Below are positions 17,822 through 26,067 of a stretch of DNA of 45,842 nucleotides, piece by piece. Source of the DNA: CAYVFC01 sp964450715 (GTDB lineage: Bacteria > Myxococcota_A > Polyangia > Polyangiales > JAFGIB01). The notes beneath the pieces are model-generated. The model was not told where the DNA came from. It saw nothing but the letters and a program-made list of their open reading frames with translations, and did no database searches. Made by a program: the position numbers and the translations under genes. Every line of letters begins with the position of its first letter. Position 1 is the stretch's first letter. The stretch spans positions 1 to 45,842 of the forward strand of contig CAYVFC010000057.1 of the NCBI GenBank assembly GCA_964450715.1. Direction: 5' to 3'.

Positions 17822-19477
17822 GTGTCCTACACCTTCGACATCGGCGTTCGCTACCTCAGGTCCAAGAAGCGGGCCACCGTCTCCGCCATCACCTTCATCG
17901 CGGTCACCGGCGTGGCCCTGGGCGTGGCCGCGCTGCTGGCCGTCATGTCTATAGCCTCCGGCTTCCAGAAGGAGTTCCGCGACAAGGTCCTCGGCGTCAA
18001 CGCCCACGTCCTGGTCATGAAGTACGGCCTCGACTTCGACGAGTACCGCGACGTGGTCGCCCGTGCCCGCAAGATGCCCGAGGTCAAGGGCGCCGCCCCC
18101 TTCTTCATCGCCGAGATGATGCTAGCCCGCGAGGACCGCCTTTCCGGCGTGCTCGTCAAGGGCGTTGACCCCGAGCTCATGAACGGCGTCCTGGACCTGC
18201 CCAACCAGATCGTCGCGGGCTCGCTCGAGGGCCTGCGACGCCCGGACGCAGCGCCGGCCGTGCATCCCGACGACCTCGACCGCGAGCGAACCGGCGCCGA
18301 GGAGCTCGATCTGGACGAGTACTTGACCAACCTCGCTGACGAGGCCGACGATGAAGAAGCCTCCGCCGACGCCGGCTCGCAGGCGCCCGCCGCCTCCACC
18401 TCGCCCCCCCCGCCCGTAGGGCTTGCCCCCGCCCATGCCGAGGCCCCGTCCTCGCCCCCGCCCGTAGGGGCGGGGCTTGCCCCCGCCCTCGCAGATTCCC
18501 CGGCCGAGCCCGAGGCGCTACCGCAAGTAAAAGTCCCCACCCCCGAAGAAGTCGAGGCCGCGCTCAAGGGCGCTGCCCTTCCGGACCTTCCGAGCGACGA
18601 GTACGAACAAGCCCTCTTCGACCAGCGCGACGAGCAAGCCAGAAAGCGCCAGGCCCCCGAAAGCCAGCTCCCCGGCATCGCCATCGGCAAGACCCTGGCC
18701 GAGAACCTCGATATCCGCGTGGGTGAGCGTGTCCGCGTCATCTCCCCGCTATCCGGCCTGGACACCTCCTTGTGGCGCCCCGGTGCCATCTCCCCCCGCT
18801 CCCGCGACTTCCGCGTCATCGCCATCTTCGAGGCCGGCTTCCAGGAGTACGACACCCGTCTGGTTTACGTCGACCTCTTCGAAGCGCAGACCTTCTACGA
18901 CCAGGGCGACACCGTCACCGGCGTCGAGATCACCTTACACGACATAGACCGCGCGGCGGCCGTGGCTACCGCGCTGGAGCGCAAGCTTGGCGGCGGCCCC
19001 TACCACACGCTGGACTGGGAAGACCTCAACCACAACCTCTTCACTGCCCTCAAGATCCAGAAGGTCATGCTCAGCCTGGTCATGACCACCATCATCCTGG
19101 TCGCCGCCTTCAACGTCATCGCCACCCTCATCATTATCGTGCTGGAGAAGCGCCGCGAGATCGCCATCCTCAAGGCCATGGGCGCCACCGATACCGGCGT
19201 CATGGGCATCTTCCTGGTTCAGGGAACGGCCATCGGCCTGCTCGGCACCCTCATCGGCCTGGCCGTCGGAGCGGCCACCTGCGTCTACCTCACCGCTTAC
19301 CGCTTCCCCCTCGATCCCAAGGTCTACCTAATCGACCACCTCCCCCTGCGCGTCAGCGCCTGGGAGTTTATCCTCACCGCCCTCATCTCCGTCGTCATCT
19401 GCGTGGCCGCCACCCTCATCCCCAGCTGGTGGGCTGCCCGCCTTTTACCAGCCGAAGGCATCCGCTACCAGCAGTAG
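17822..19477 (+). CDS. LolC/LolE-type ABC permease with an expanded periplasmic domain
   Basis: The 551-residue protein begins SYTFDIGVRYLRSKKRATVS, the classic LolC/E N-terminus. Its first helix is at about 22-46, and three more helices come near the C-terminus, around AAFNVIATLIIIVLEKRREI, the next two, and the end PSWWAARLLPAEGIRYQ. The Lol family extracts lipoproteins from the inner membrane for LolA. Usual length is ~400 residues. The excess is an insert at about residues 155-290, rich in Asp/Glu/Ala/Pro, inside the large periplasmic domain, and part of it is encoded by palindromic repeats. It starts at GTG 17822 with no obvious ribosome site. No lolD follows; a tRNA and recombinase do. 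Confidence 0.85.
   Translation: MSYTFDIGVRYLRSKKRATVSAITFIAVTGVALGVAALLAVMSIASGFQKEFRDKVLGVNAHVLVMKYGLDFDEYRDVVARARKMPEVKGAAPFFIAEMMLAREDRLSGVLVKGVDPELMNGVLDLPNQIVAGSLEGLRRPDAAPAVHPDDLDRERTGAEELDLDEYLTNLADEADDEEASADAGSQAPAASTSPPPPVGLAPAHAEAPSSPPPVGAGLAPALADSPAEPEALPQVKVPTPEEVEAALKGAALPDLPSDEYEQALFDQRDEQARKRQAPESQLPGIAIGKTLAENLDIRVGERVRVISPLSGLDTSLWRPGAISPRSRDFRVIAIFEAGFQEYDTRLVYVDLFEAQTFYDQGDTVTGVEITLHDIDRAAAVATALERKLGGGPYHTLDWEDLNHNLFTALKIQKVMLSLVMTTIILVAAFNVIATLIIIVLEKRREIAILKAMGATDTGVMGIFLVQGTAIGLLGTLIGLAVGAATCVYLTAYRFPLDPKVYLIDHLPLRVSAWEFILTALISVVICVAATLIPSWWAARLLPAEGIRYQQ
18409..18489. repeat. Two palindromic repeat copies inside the permease coding sequence
   Basis: Copy one (about 18409-18434) is CCCGCCCGTAGGG joined to CTTGCCCCCGCCC. 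Copy two (about 18455-18489) has GTAGGGGCGGGGC-TT-GCCCCCGCCC, the same build as GTAGGGGAGGGGC-TT-GCCCCCTCCC at 8533-8556. Both are in frame and encode PPPVGLAPA and PPPVGAGLAPA. Confidence 0.75.
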
Positions 19478-19620
19478 TAGCGTGCCTTGCGCTCGACCTC
19501 TTTCCCCAGTCATTCCGCGCCCTTCCGACGCCATCCCCCCGCTCCACCCCGCCTCCACCTTGACAGCCGCCCCCCCATGTTTTACCTCCTGTTTCGCTCC
19601 GGTCATCTGCCAGGCCCGAG

Positions 19621-19696
<76 letters not shown>

Positions 19697-19722
19697 CCGA
19701 ATAAGTCAGGAGAATCAGTCGG

Positions 19723-21165
19723 TTAGAGAACGCCTCTAGCCGGCTTTTTCTTTGGGAGCACCACTTCGGGGTTTGGAGCACCACTGGGAGCACCACCACG
19801 AACCCTGGAAGCAGCTTTTCCCTCCTCGATCTCAACGGCATTGTGGTGCTCCGCGGTACCACCCGTCCCTGGAGCACCACCTGTAGGCGAAGCTCCAGCC
19901 GCCGCCCCCTCCTTGGGAGTGAACAGCTCGATAACCTTGGCGATGCCCTCGCGCTGCTCGTCCGCGTTGACGGTCGAGTAGTGGTCCTGCATGCGCTGGG
20001 TGAGGTGCCCGCTGATGCTGCGGGTGACGATGGATTCCATGTTGGCGCGGCGTGCCAGGTCGTTGAAGGTCCTGCGCATGCCCCGCTGCGTGAACGGGTG
20101 TCCCAGCCCCATCTCCGCGGCGGCGTCGGCGAACGGCTTGTTGAGCACCGTGGGCGCACGAAAGCCGCCCGTCGTCGACGGGAAGAGCAACTCCGAGTCC
20201 TTCTGCTCGTCCGTCGTGAGCTGGGTTTCGACGTGCCACCGCAGGACCTCCATGGCCTCCTCGGGCAAGTCGATGCTGTAGCGGCGTTTCTGCTTCGTGG
20301 TGTTCATCACTTCCGTGCCCCGGGTCTGGGAGCGCCGCACTCGCATGCGGTTCCGGTCCCAGAGCACGTCAGCTTTCGGTCCCGACCTGCGCAGGGGACG
20401 AAGCGTCGACGGACGCAGCCCCGTTATGAAGCCCAGGTAGGACATGGCGTAGTGCTGCGGGTACAGGGCCCGCAGCCGTTCGAGAAAGGGACCCACTAAC
20501 TCCCAGGTGAGCGAGTTGGGCTCCTCCTCCGTATAGACGACGTGTTCCGACAGGTCGAAGTTCTCGACGCCATCGGTCGCGAGCCGGGGCAAATCGTACT
20601 CGCGCTTGGCGGCCTTCATGATGACCCTCAGGATCGAGAGCCACCCGTTGGCCGTGGTGGGTGCGTAATCGCCGGCGGCGATCAGCTCGCAGATGCCCCG
20701 CTGCCACTCCTCCACGTGCGTGACGTGGATCTTATCGATGTACATCTCCCCGAAGCCGGGGACATGCCTCTTGGCCTTCTCGCCGTAGGTTCCGGCGATC
20801 AGGTGTTCCAGCGTGCACTTCCAGCGGGTCCGACCGGCACTGCTCCTGATCTTTCCGCCCGGCGCTCGCTTCTTCTCAAACGTCGAGACCGCGTAATCGC
20901 CGAAGTGCACGCTCGGTCGCCGGTCCCGTACGAACCCGGCGCGAACGCGCTCGCGCTCCTCTTCCAGCCACTTGAACGCCCTCACAGCCGTGGCGTCCGG
21001 CACCACCCTCTTGATCTCCTTCAGGCGTCCGGTCGTCGGGTCTGTGACGCGCGCGCGCACCAGATGTCCTCCGCCTCTCATTTCCCAGACGCCGGGGAAC
21101 CGGGTCGACCTGACCCACCTCTTCCACCGCCTGGTCCAGTTGTTCTCTGCATTCTTCTTGCCCAT
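19723..21165 (-). CDS. Tyrosine recombinase (integrase)
   Basis: The protein is about 480 residues from ATG 21165 (MGKKNAENNW), with alternative ATG/GTG starts up to 21228. An N-terminal arm-type DNA-binding part contains GGGHLVRARVTDPTTGRLKE, followed by a core-binding helical domain and the catalytic domain: Arg I in TGLRPSTLRPLRR, the beta-hairpin Lys region KQKRRYSIDLP, box II RGMRRTF (the usual H-x-x-R reads R-x-x-R), and SGHLTQRMQDHYST with the second His and nucleophilic Tyr. A ~70-residue Gly/Ala/Pro tail follows. The gene ends 26 bases from the tRNA-Gly, the standard layout for tRNA-integrating elements. It is probably active or recently active, since all boxes are intact except the His-to-Arg change. 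Confidence 0.88.
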   Translation of the reverse strand: MGKKNAENNWTRRWKRWVRSTRFPGVWEMRGGGHLVRARVTDPTTGRLKEIKRVVPDATAVRAFKWLEEERERVRAGFVRDRRPSVHFGDYAVSTFEKKRAPGGKIRSSAGRTRWKCTLEHLIAGTYGEKAKRHVPGFGEMYIDKIHVTHVEEWQRGICELIAAGDYAPTTANGWLSILRVIMKAAKREYDLPRLATDGVENFDLSEHVVYTEEEPNSLTWELVGPFLERLRALYPQHYAMSYLGFITGLRPSTLRPLRRSGPKADVLWDRNRMRVRRSQTRGTEVMNTTKQKRRYSIDLPEEAMEVLRWHVETQLTTDEQKDSELLFPSTTGGFRAPTVLNKPFADAAAEMGLGHPFTQRGMRRTFNDLARRANMESIVTRSISGHLTQRMQDHYSTVNADEQREGIAKVIELFTPKEGAAAGASPTGGAPGTGGTAEHHNAVEIEEGKAASRVRGGAPSGAPNPEVVLPKKKPARGVL

Positions 21166-21226
21166 GTGCATCTCCATCTCCATGTGGAGGCGCACCCGGA
21201 CGATCCGCCTCCAATGTAGCAGGAGC

Positions 21227-21488
21227 ACCTCCCCGCAAAAAGCGGTCCAGCTCCGCCAGCGCCCACATCCAGGTACCCCGCCCCCCCCCGCCGCCCGGCC
21301 GGCACGAGCCGTCCCTCCAGCTTCGCCTTGCGAATTGCGGCGGTACTCTTGAATCCGCAGTATTCCGCCGCTTCCGCGGTGGTCAAATACCTCCGCGCTC
21401 CGGCCCCCCGGCCAAGATCGTCGCTTTCCGTCCCTGGCCGGCCGGCAGCGTCCGTCCGCATTCGCTTCCGTGGTCGCAACTCGTCCAC
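21227..21488 (-). pseudogene. Excisionase-like helix-turn-helix gene, frameshifted at a G9 run
   Basis: From GTG 21488 the frame encodes an HTH_17/excisionase-type domain (YLTTAEAAEYCGFKSTAAIR, then KAKLEGRLVPAGRRGG) up to a run of nine Gs (complement of 21281-21289). In the next frame the domain continues as RGTWMWALAELDRFLRGG, ending near 21227. Removing one G joins the halves into a well-formed domain. As written, the first frame runs on as unrelated Gly/Arg-rich sequence to 21078. The gene sits just upstream of the integrase, as recombination directionality factors often do. It may be a true pseudogene, a phase-variable gene or a sequencing error. Confidence 0.65.
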
Positions 21489-21525
21489 GGAATAAATCTA
21501 AAACCAGTTCAGAGACCCGTCAGCG

Positions 21526-21554
21526 CCGGTATTCGGAGTGCGGCCGAATACCGG
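21526..21554. terminator. Strong 11-bp-stem hairpin
   Basis: CCGGTATTCGG pairs with CCGAATACCGG around a seven-base loop AGTGCGG. It lies 40 bases downstream of the stop of the 223-residue gene (minus strand) and upstream of the excisionase-like gene. There is no T-run directly after it on either strand, so it could instead be an operator or recombinase-related site. Confidence 0.45.
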
Positions 21555-21593
21555 GGGGGTGTAATCGCCAAAATCCCCTCGACTGCTCGTCCT

Positions 21594-22265
21594 CTACCAG
21601 GCCGGTATCGTGTTATCGAGCACGTCACGCCACCCGGTCCACTCCTTATCGATCTTGCGTCGCCACCGCCGTATTCGGTCTTCCCAGAGGACGCGAGCAT
21701 CTCCGAGGTTCCCGTCGATCGGCTCGAGCTCGCGTGCCGCCGCCAGATCCCGTACCGCGGACGGCCTGGGTTCGCCGAACCCGCGCACGTGGTAGTAGGC
21801 CCGGACACCGAAATAGAAGGCACGCAACTCCGGGCGCTCCGCCGGCTTGCGTTCGGCAACCGCCTTCCGCACGAGCGGTAGCGCCTTGGTTTCGAAAGCC
21901 GCCCGCTTCGTTTCATCGAGCCCGCGAAACCAGCCGTCCAGAGAGCCCTCCCGGAGAAGCGTGGCTACCATGCTCAAGAACTCCGGATTCCTGAGCAAGT
22001 GCACGAACGTCACCCCCGAGCCCGCCGCCGTCGACGCCGCCTCCACCACCTCCGGCAGCGCCATGGACACCCACGGCGCCATCTGCTCCGCCTTCGTCCC
22101 CCTCAGCCCCTCGCGCCGCCGCGCCTCCCGCCGCATCGCTCGCATGAGCTCAACGTTCAGCGTCTGCTCGACCGCCAACGCGATCCCCCAGCACGAGGCC
22201 GCTCGCCAGCCCGACCGGTCTAACTTATCGTAGCGCTCCTGCGCCATATTGGCCGAGGTCCCCAT
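21594..22265 (-). CDS. Hypothetical protein in the integrated element
   Basis: This 223-residue protein (ATG 22265, or ATG 22247 at MAQERYDKLD) is of a family I do not recognise. It is mainly alpha-helical and soluble, rich in Arg/Glu/Ala, with conserved-looking aromatic stretches LRAFYFGVRAYYHVRGFGEP and WEDRIRRWRRKIDKEWTGW. There is no signal peptide or membrane segment. The segment DARVLWEDRIRRWRRKIDKEW at the end is strongly basic/aromatic and could contact nucleic acid, which is speculation. It is probably cargo of the tRNA-Gly element and diverges from the 401-residue gene. Confidence 0.6.
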   Translation of the reverse strand: MGTSANMAQERYDKLDRSGWRAASCWGIALAVEQTLNVELMRAMRREARRREGLRGTKAEQMAPWVSMALPEVVEAASTAAGSGVTFVHLLRNPEFLSMVATLLREGSLDGWFRGLDETKRAAFETKALPLVRKAVAERKPAERPELRAFYFGVRAYYHVRGFGEPRPSAVRDLAAARELEPIDGNLGDARVLWEDRIRRWRRKIDKEWTGWRDVLDNTIPAW

Positions 22266-22723
22266 GTCCTTTCTATAGCTTACTTCGGACCTCCCGGCCC
22301 GGCCACCAACTCAGACATATTCCAGTTGATGTGTGGACACGTCCCTTGGTGAAACGGGGCGAGTCCCTAATGCGTGAATCAAAATACTCGGAAGAGGTCA
22401 AGAAACGGATAGTCGACTTAACTCGAAGGGCCGTCCTGTGAATACCCATCATCTCTCTACGGAGTTCCCGGCCCGTTCCCTGACGCGACCATACTTTCGA
22501 AAAGTGCAAGTAGTTGCTGTGCCTCGACGCGGGATAGAATCCCGGGGGGGACGTGCACAGTAGGGAACCGGCCGAAACCCCCCGGTTTTTGGGGTGATTT
22601 CAGAGACGCTTTGCCCCCGATTCGGCTGGTGGGATGAGGTCGGATGCCCAGAACGCCGCGCTCAGTGTTGGCTCCCCCTGAGGTACTAGCGCCAGAGTAT
22701 CCGCCGTTCCGGTATGCAGGGAA
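22266..22723. other. 458-base divergent gap with a possible transposase remnant
   Basis: The gap separates two divergent cargo genes. At 22370-22441 (plus) a 23-codon ORF encodes RESKYSEEVKKRIVDLTRRA, which resembles the first helix of IS3-type OrfA transposases (K/RxYSxExKxxIVxL), then stops. No terminal repeats or further transposase sequence follow. The rest of the gap holds a G7 run (22543-22549) and no gene I can support. Confidence 0.25.
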
Positions 22724-23929
22724 ATGGAACCGTGTAAGATAGACGGCGTGTCGCTGGATCTGAACATCGCAGTCAGCAACGACGTACCCGCCGCGTGCGT
22801 TGAAGATTTCGCTGCCAAAAAGCGGCTCCGGATCGTAACGGGTGCTCCTGGCCTGGGGGAGCAGGGAGGGGGCTTTTGTCTGGAGCGGGAACGTAGCGGA
22901 CGGCTTGCACACATCTGTACGGTGGATGGCCCGTTGCGCGTCGAGCCAGAAGATTTGGACGAGGCCCTGCTCGCGATGCTTCTCGCCCCTCGATGGCTTT
23001 TTCAGATTACTTACAGCGCGGATCTTCCTGAGAGGGATGTCGCCCTTATCCAGGCACTTGCCAAACAGATCGCGAAGACCGGAGACGGAGCGGTCCACGA
23101 CCCCCAGGAGGATGCCATTCTATGGCCGCGCTCCAGACCTAAGCGGTTTGTAAAGAAACGGGACGAGTCACCGGGACCATCTATTGAGCTTGCGTTCTTC
23201 ATCCCCGCCGGAACCGGCGGGGCGAAGCTCATGGAGCAGTATCTCCGGTGCTGTCGGCGCTATCTGCCGGAGGCGGTTCCCAGGCGCTACGGCACCTATG
23301 AACCGATGCAGCACCGCCTGAATGGCCCGGAGGACGACGCCGAATTTTTACAGTTGGCGGAAGAGCAGTGGCAGGTCGGATACGGAGGAAGTTTCTTTTG
23401 GAAGAGTACGACCCCATTTGAAGAAACGACCGTTTTCTTCGGAGATCATCGTCGCTATGCCTACCATATTTCCAATAGCCATGATCCCGGCCGGTCCCGT
23501 ATACGACCTAGGACGTTGATCACGGGTTCCGTGCTTTCGACCCCCGCTCTCCGCTCGGACCAGTGGGCGGACGCGCTGGCCGGTTTCGTCGCTGCGGTCA
23601 GCGCCGCGACCAAGGCATTCTACGCTTGCGCGTCTTTGACGGACTGGGTGTGGCGCGGACCGTCTTGGATCGGCATCCCGGACATTCCGACGTGGATCAG
23701 CTGGTACGGTAGCCCGTACCGGGATGCCGTACCTGCGGTCGGTCCCGGTATCGAGGTGCATGACGATGGTGTGTTGGTGCGCCGAGCGCGCCGTCCCGTG
23801 AGCACTGAGTTGGCGGGAGAGCACCCCGTACAGCCACCCGCCCGCCTCGTCGGCAGTTACAGGAAAGATCCGCAGCGTATTGCCAGCGAGGTCCCGGATT
23901 CAATCCCCGAGGGCGATTTAGAGCCGTAG
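22724..23929 (+). CDS. Hypothetical protein, possibly Imm52/DUF3396-like immunity protein
   Basis: This 401-residue soluble protein starts at ATG 22724, with AGGG just upstream. It has no signal peptide or membrane helix. It is rich in aromatic residues in the second half: WVWRGPSWIGIPDIPTWISW followed by YGSPYRDAVP, then a strand-like GIEVHDDGVLVRRARRP, and an end with repeated SIPEG/VPDSIP. The W-x-GIP-x-x-P-W-x-x-x-YG-x-x-Y arrangement recalls large immunity proteins of contact-dependent or type VI toxin systems (Imm52/DUF3396 groups), but I cannot confirm this. The nearby HNH-family gene is on the opposite strand with a patatin fragment between, so a toxin-immunity pair is not evident. 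Confidence 0.5.
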   Translation: MEPCKIDGVSLDLNIAVSNDVPAACVEDFAAKKRLRIVTGAPGLGEQGGGFCLERERSGRLAHICTVDGPLRVEPEDLDEALLAMLLAPRWLFQITYSADLPERDVALIQALAKQIAKTGDGAVHDPQEDAILWPRSRPKRFVKKRDESPGPSIELAFFIPAGTGGAKLMEQYLRCCRRYLPEAVPRRYGTYEPMQHRLNGPEDDAEFLQLAEEQWQVGYGGSFFWKSTTPFEETTVFFGDHRRYAYHISNSHDPGRSRIRPRTLITGSVLSTPALRSDQWADALAGFVAAVSAATKAFYACASLTDWVWRGPSWIGIPDIPTWISWYGSPYRDAVPAVGPGIEVHDDGVLVRRARRPVSTELAGEHPVQPPARLVGSYRKDPQRIASEVPDSIPEGDLEP

Positions 23930-23937
23930 CAATCCAA

Positions 23938-23966
23938 CATTTTGGTAAGAAATAGCTGACTATAAT
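23938..23966 (+). promoter_or_regulatory. Promoter with consensus TATAAT -10
   Basis: A perfect TATAAT (23961-23966) lies 32 bases before ATG 23998, in AT-rich sequence. The base at the right distance upstream is only CATTTT (23938-23943, spacing 17). An AAAGGG ribosome site precedes the start codon. It is a plausible promoter for the patatin fragment. Confidence 0.5.
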
Positions 23967-23997
23967 GGCTTCTGATAGGCATAAAGGGTCCCCTTAG

Positions 23998-24498
23998 ATG
24001 GATTCAATCCCCACTACCCCCATGTTGCGCCGCTCGGCCTTCCTCCGGTTCCCTACCGTTGCAGTTCTTCTATTTCTCACGGGTTGCGGATCTTCCCAGG
24101 GCGAGCCAACAACTCCGACACCCGCTGTTAAACCGACCTTCCATCAGGCAGAAGAACTACCCGTCTGCTTGGTGCTATCCGGAGGCGGTCCGAAAGGCCT
24201 TGCGCACATCGGAGCGATTCAAGCCATCGCTGCCAATACGGATCTGAAAATCGGTTGCGTTGCCGGTACGAGCATGGGGGCGCTGATCGGCAGCATGTAC
24301 GTTACAGCCCCCCAAGACGATATCGCCGACCGCTATCAGGGTTTCATGCGGGCCTATGAGGAGAAAACAAAGGATGAAGCGGGCGGTAGAGGGTTCTTTT
24401 TTGCCCTGTTGGGTCTAGCGACTGGCGGCCTCGGATGGGCAGCTGCTGCCGGAGTAGTAGGAGCGTCGAGTACCGATAGAGTAAATTTGAAGATTTAA
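23998..24498 (+). pseudogene. Patatin-like phospholipase lipoprotein, truncated
   Basis: The N-terminus has a lipoprotein signal (PTVAVLLFLTGC, lipidated Cys in LTGC). The first half of a patatin domain follows, with the oxyanion loop GGGPKG and the nucleophile elbow GTSMG. The frame then gives a typical Gly-rich segment (GLATGGLGWAAAAGVVG) and stops at 24498 after only 166 residues. The family needs a second half with the Asp of the DGG/DGA dyad, and this is absent, so the product should be inactive. The start may be ATG 23998 or 24022. The end overlaps, in antisense, the end of the HNH-family reading frame, which suggests a deletion or recombination junction near 24,480-24,500. Confidence 0.7.
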
Positions 24499-25384
24499 TT
24501 GTGCCCCTGGTAAAAACACATTTCCTGTCAGTCTCTCACGGTCTGCTTCCGTACTTAGGACAATATTTTTCATGCGAGAGTCAAATTGCGGCGTAGAGAG
24601 TAAGCAGCTTACCGTCGGACCCGTTACCTCAATACGATGCTCGTTCACATATATATAGTGGCCGCCTCCGAGTCGCATGTGAAGGCGGTCTATAGTGATG
24701 ATGCCACACTCCGCGTCGAACAATATTCGTAAAAGGATCTCGCCTTTCGCACGCCGGATAACGAGTTGCGAGCGGGAAAAATCAATATCCCAAAGATCTG
24801 GGCAAACCCGAATTTCGTTGTCGCGAAACTGGACGAGCCGTTCGCCATCTGGTCCGTACAGGCGACCTTCGAAATGCCAATAGGGCGGCGTTCTTCCTTC
24901 ACCCCCTGACACCGATAACAGTGTAGTTGTTGACCTTGATTTGGACGGACTTCCCCATCGCGGTCTGCCCGCCGACAAGCATAGCCACGTTGTTACCGGC
25001 AAGTCCCGCTTCCCACCATGGCTCGTTCTGGGCGTTATATGGATTTTTCAGAGATGCCTTAACCACCTCTGGAGAAAGAAGTCGAGGCCGTGCGTCAAAC
25101 TCCGAATGATGCTTGTGGCAGAGTAGGCCCATGCCTTCGGGATCGTGCTTTTGGGCGTCTTCAAACGGCGGATCGATGTGGGCGTACTGCCATGGGAGTT
25201 GGCCACAGACGATGCAGCCGAACATGCTCTTTTGCCTGATCAGCCTTTTTTCCGGATCTTTTAGATCGCTGCGCTTGAGTTCGTATTTATTATCGTCCCT
25301 ACTCAAGATTCTCGCTCCCGGTATTCTATCAACCCACGAGTACCCGTTCAGAAGGACGGTAGAATAGGCTTCCGGCGAATTCAA
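24415..25384 (-). pseudogene. HNH-family nuclease-like gene, frameshifted at a G5 run
   Basis: The first frame (25384 to 24899, 161 residues) has a zinc-type HNH/treble-clef pattern: Cys57-x2-Cys60, His69 in YAHIDP, and Cys89-x2-His92 in LLCHKHHSEFD. It then reads NNYTVIGVRG and stops just after a GGGGG run (complement of 24902-24906). The next frame continues smoothly with EGRTPPYWHFEGRLYGPDGE, RDNEIRVCPDLWDIDF and further beta-rich sequence; deleting one G fuses them. This two-part layout (HNH plus a C-terminal beta domain with a DNE...WDI motif) looks like one protein. The frame then runs to 24415, antisense to the patatin fragment, so its native end is probably lost. Base composition is lower in GC than the left arm. 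Confidence 0.6.
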
Positions 25385-25412
25385 TATTCGTCGTTAGCTA
25401 AAGGCGCTCCAC

Positions 25413-25431
25413 TTAGGTATCATATATCTAA
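25413..25431. promoter_or_regulatory. Imperfect dyad before the small secreted protein gene
   Basis: TTAGGTATCATATATCTAA is an imperfect inverted repeat (TTAG-x-TAT...ATA-x-CTAA), with one mismatch pair per arm. It sits three bases before the ribosome site GGGGAGA of the gene at 25447, in the 62-base divergent gap. It may be an operator or just an AT-rich promoter. Confidence 0.3.
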
Positions 25432-25446
25432 ATGGGGAGATGTGGC

Positions 25447-25932
25447 ATGAAGGCAAAACCAAAGATTCTACTACCGATCGTTTGTATATGTTGGTTCAGC
25501 ATATTTTCCGGAGCGGTAGCACAGCGAGAAAGTCGGCCAACTGCACCCGCCAAAGCGCGAGCGGTATTCAAGAAAATGAAACTCGCGGCGGAAGAGCTTC
25601 GCGCTATAGAAGTTACACCGGCAGATGAAAACGGACAGATACGAGTCTGGGATAGAAAATGGAAAACAAAACTGGAACGTCTAGACGCTCAGACTCGCTA
25701 CGATCTTTTCGATAACGCCTGCTTGCAGTGTGAAACCAGAGCATTACTTCATGATTTACGCATTACTATCGAGCTAGCCCGCAATTCCATTTACGACCGA
25801 ATAGGAGGCGATGGCGATTGGATGTGGGACTGCGACCCCGACATGCCCTACTGTTCTTATCCAAATTTCGAGGTCCGTGAGGCAGTAGCTAGTTCCCGGA
25901 TCAAAATAGGCGAAATCGGCCTTCGTGCCTAG
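25447..25932 (+). CDS. Small secreted protein, unknown function
   Basis: The protein is 161 residues from ATG 25447, chosen because GGGGAGA lies about seven bases upstream; ATG 25432 overlaps that site. The signal peptide is MKAKPKILLPIVCICWFSIF with likely cleavage near GAVAQ. The mature part has a helical stretch (KARAVFKKMKLAAEELRAIE), a central acidic/aromatic region, and four cysteines (NACLQCETRA; MWDCDPDMPYCSYP) likely to form disulfides. Its base composition is clearly AT-richer than flanking genes, which fits horizontal acquisition. I recognise no family. A periplasmic or secreted location is likely. Confidence 0.6.
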   Translation: MKAKPKILLPIVCICWFSIFSGAVAQRESRPTAPAKARAVFKKMKLAAEELRAIEVTPADENGQIRVWDRKWKTKLERLDAQTRYDLFDNACLQCETRALLHDLRITIELARNSIYDRIGGDGDWMWDCDPDMPYCSYPNFEVREAVASSRIKIGEIGLRA

Positions 25933-26067
25933 CTGGTAAGTGTTGGGAAGAGGGAACGGACGGCCGAACGAGTTTGGCGGACCGACAGGGAGCAGAACGG
26001 CTTGGTGAGCGGCGTTGCGAACGTCCGGCGTTTGCATGTACGATGCCTGTCGACTAGGAGGTCTAAT

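Noticed and set aside
21076..21080. TGATG overlap suggesting the integrase starts at 21078
   Set aside because: The residues upstream (RSTRFPGVWEMRGGGHLVRA) look like the normal start of the integrase arm domain, and the overlapping frame is meaningless after the G9 run.
22273..22509. 78-codon minus-strand frame in the divergent gap
   Set aside because: No family pattern, no ribosome site and no context support.
22457..23098. 213-codon minus-strand frame overlapping the 401-residue gene
   Set aside because: Mostly antisense to a better frame; only its last ~30 residues look protein-like, which is too little to support a gene.
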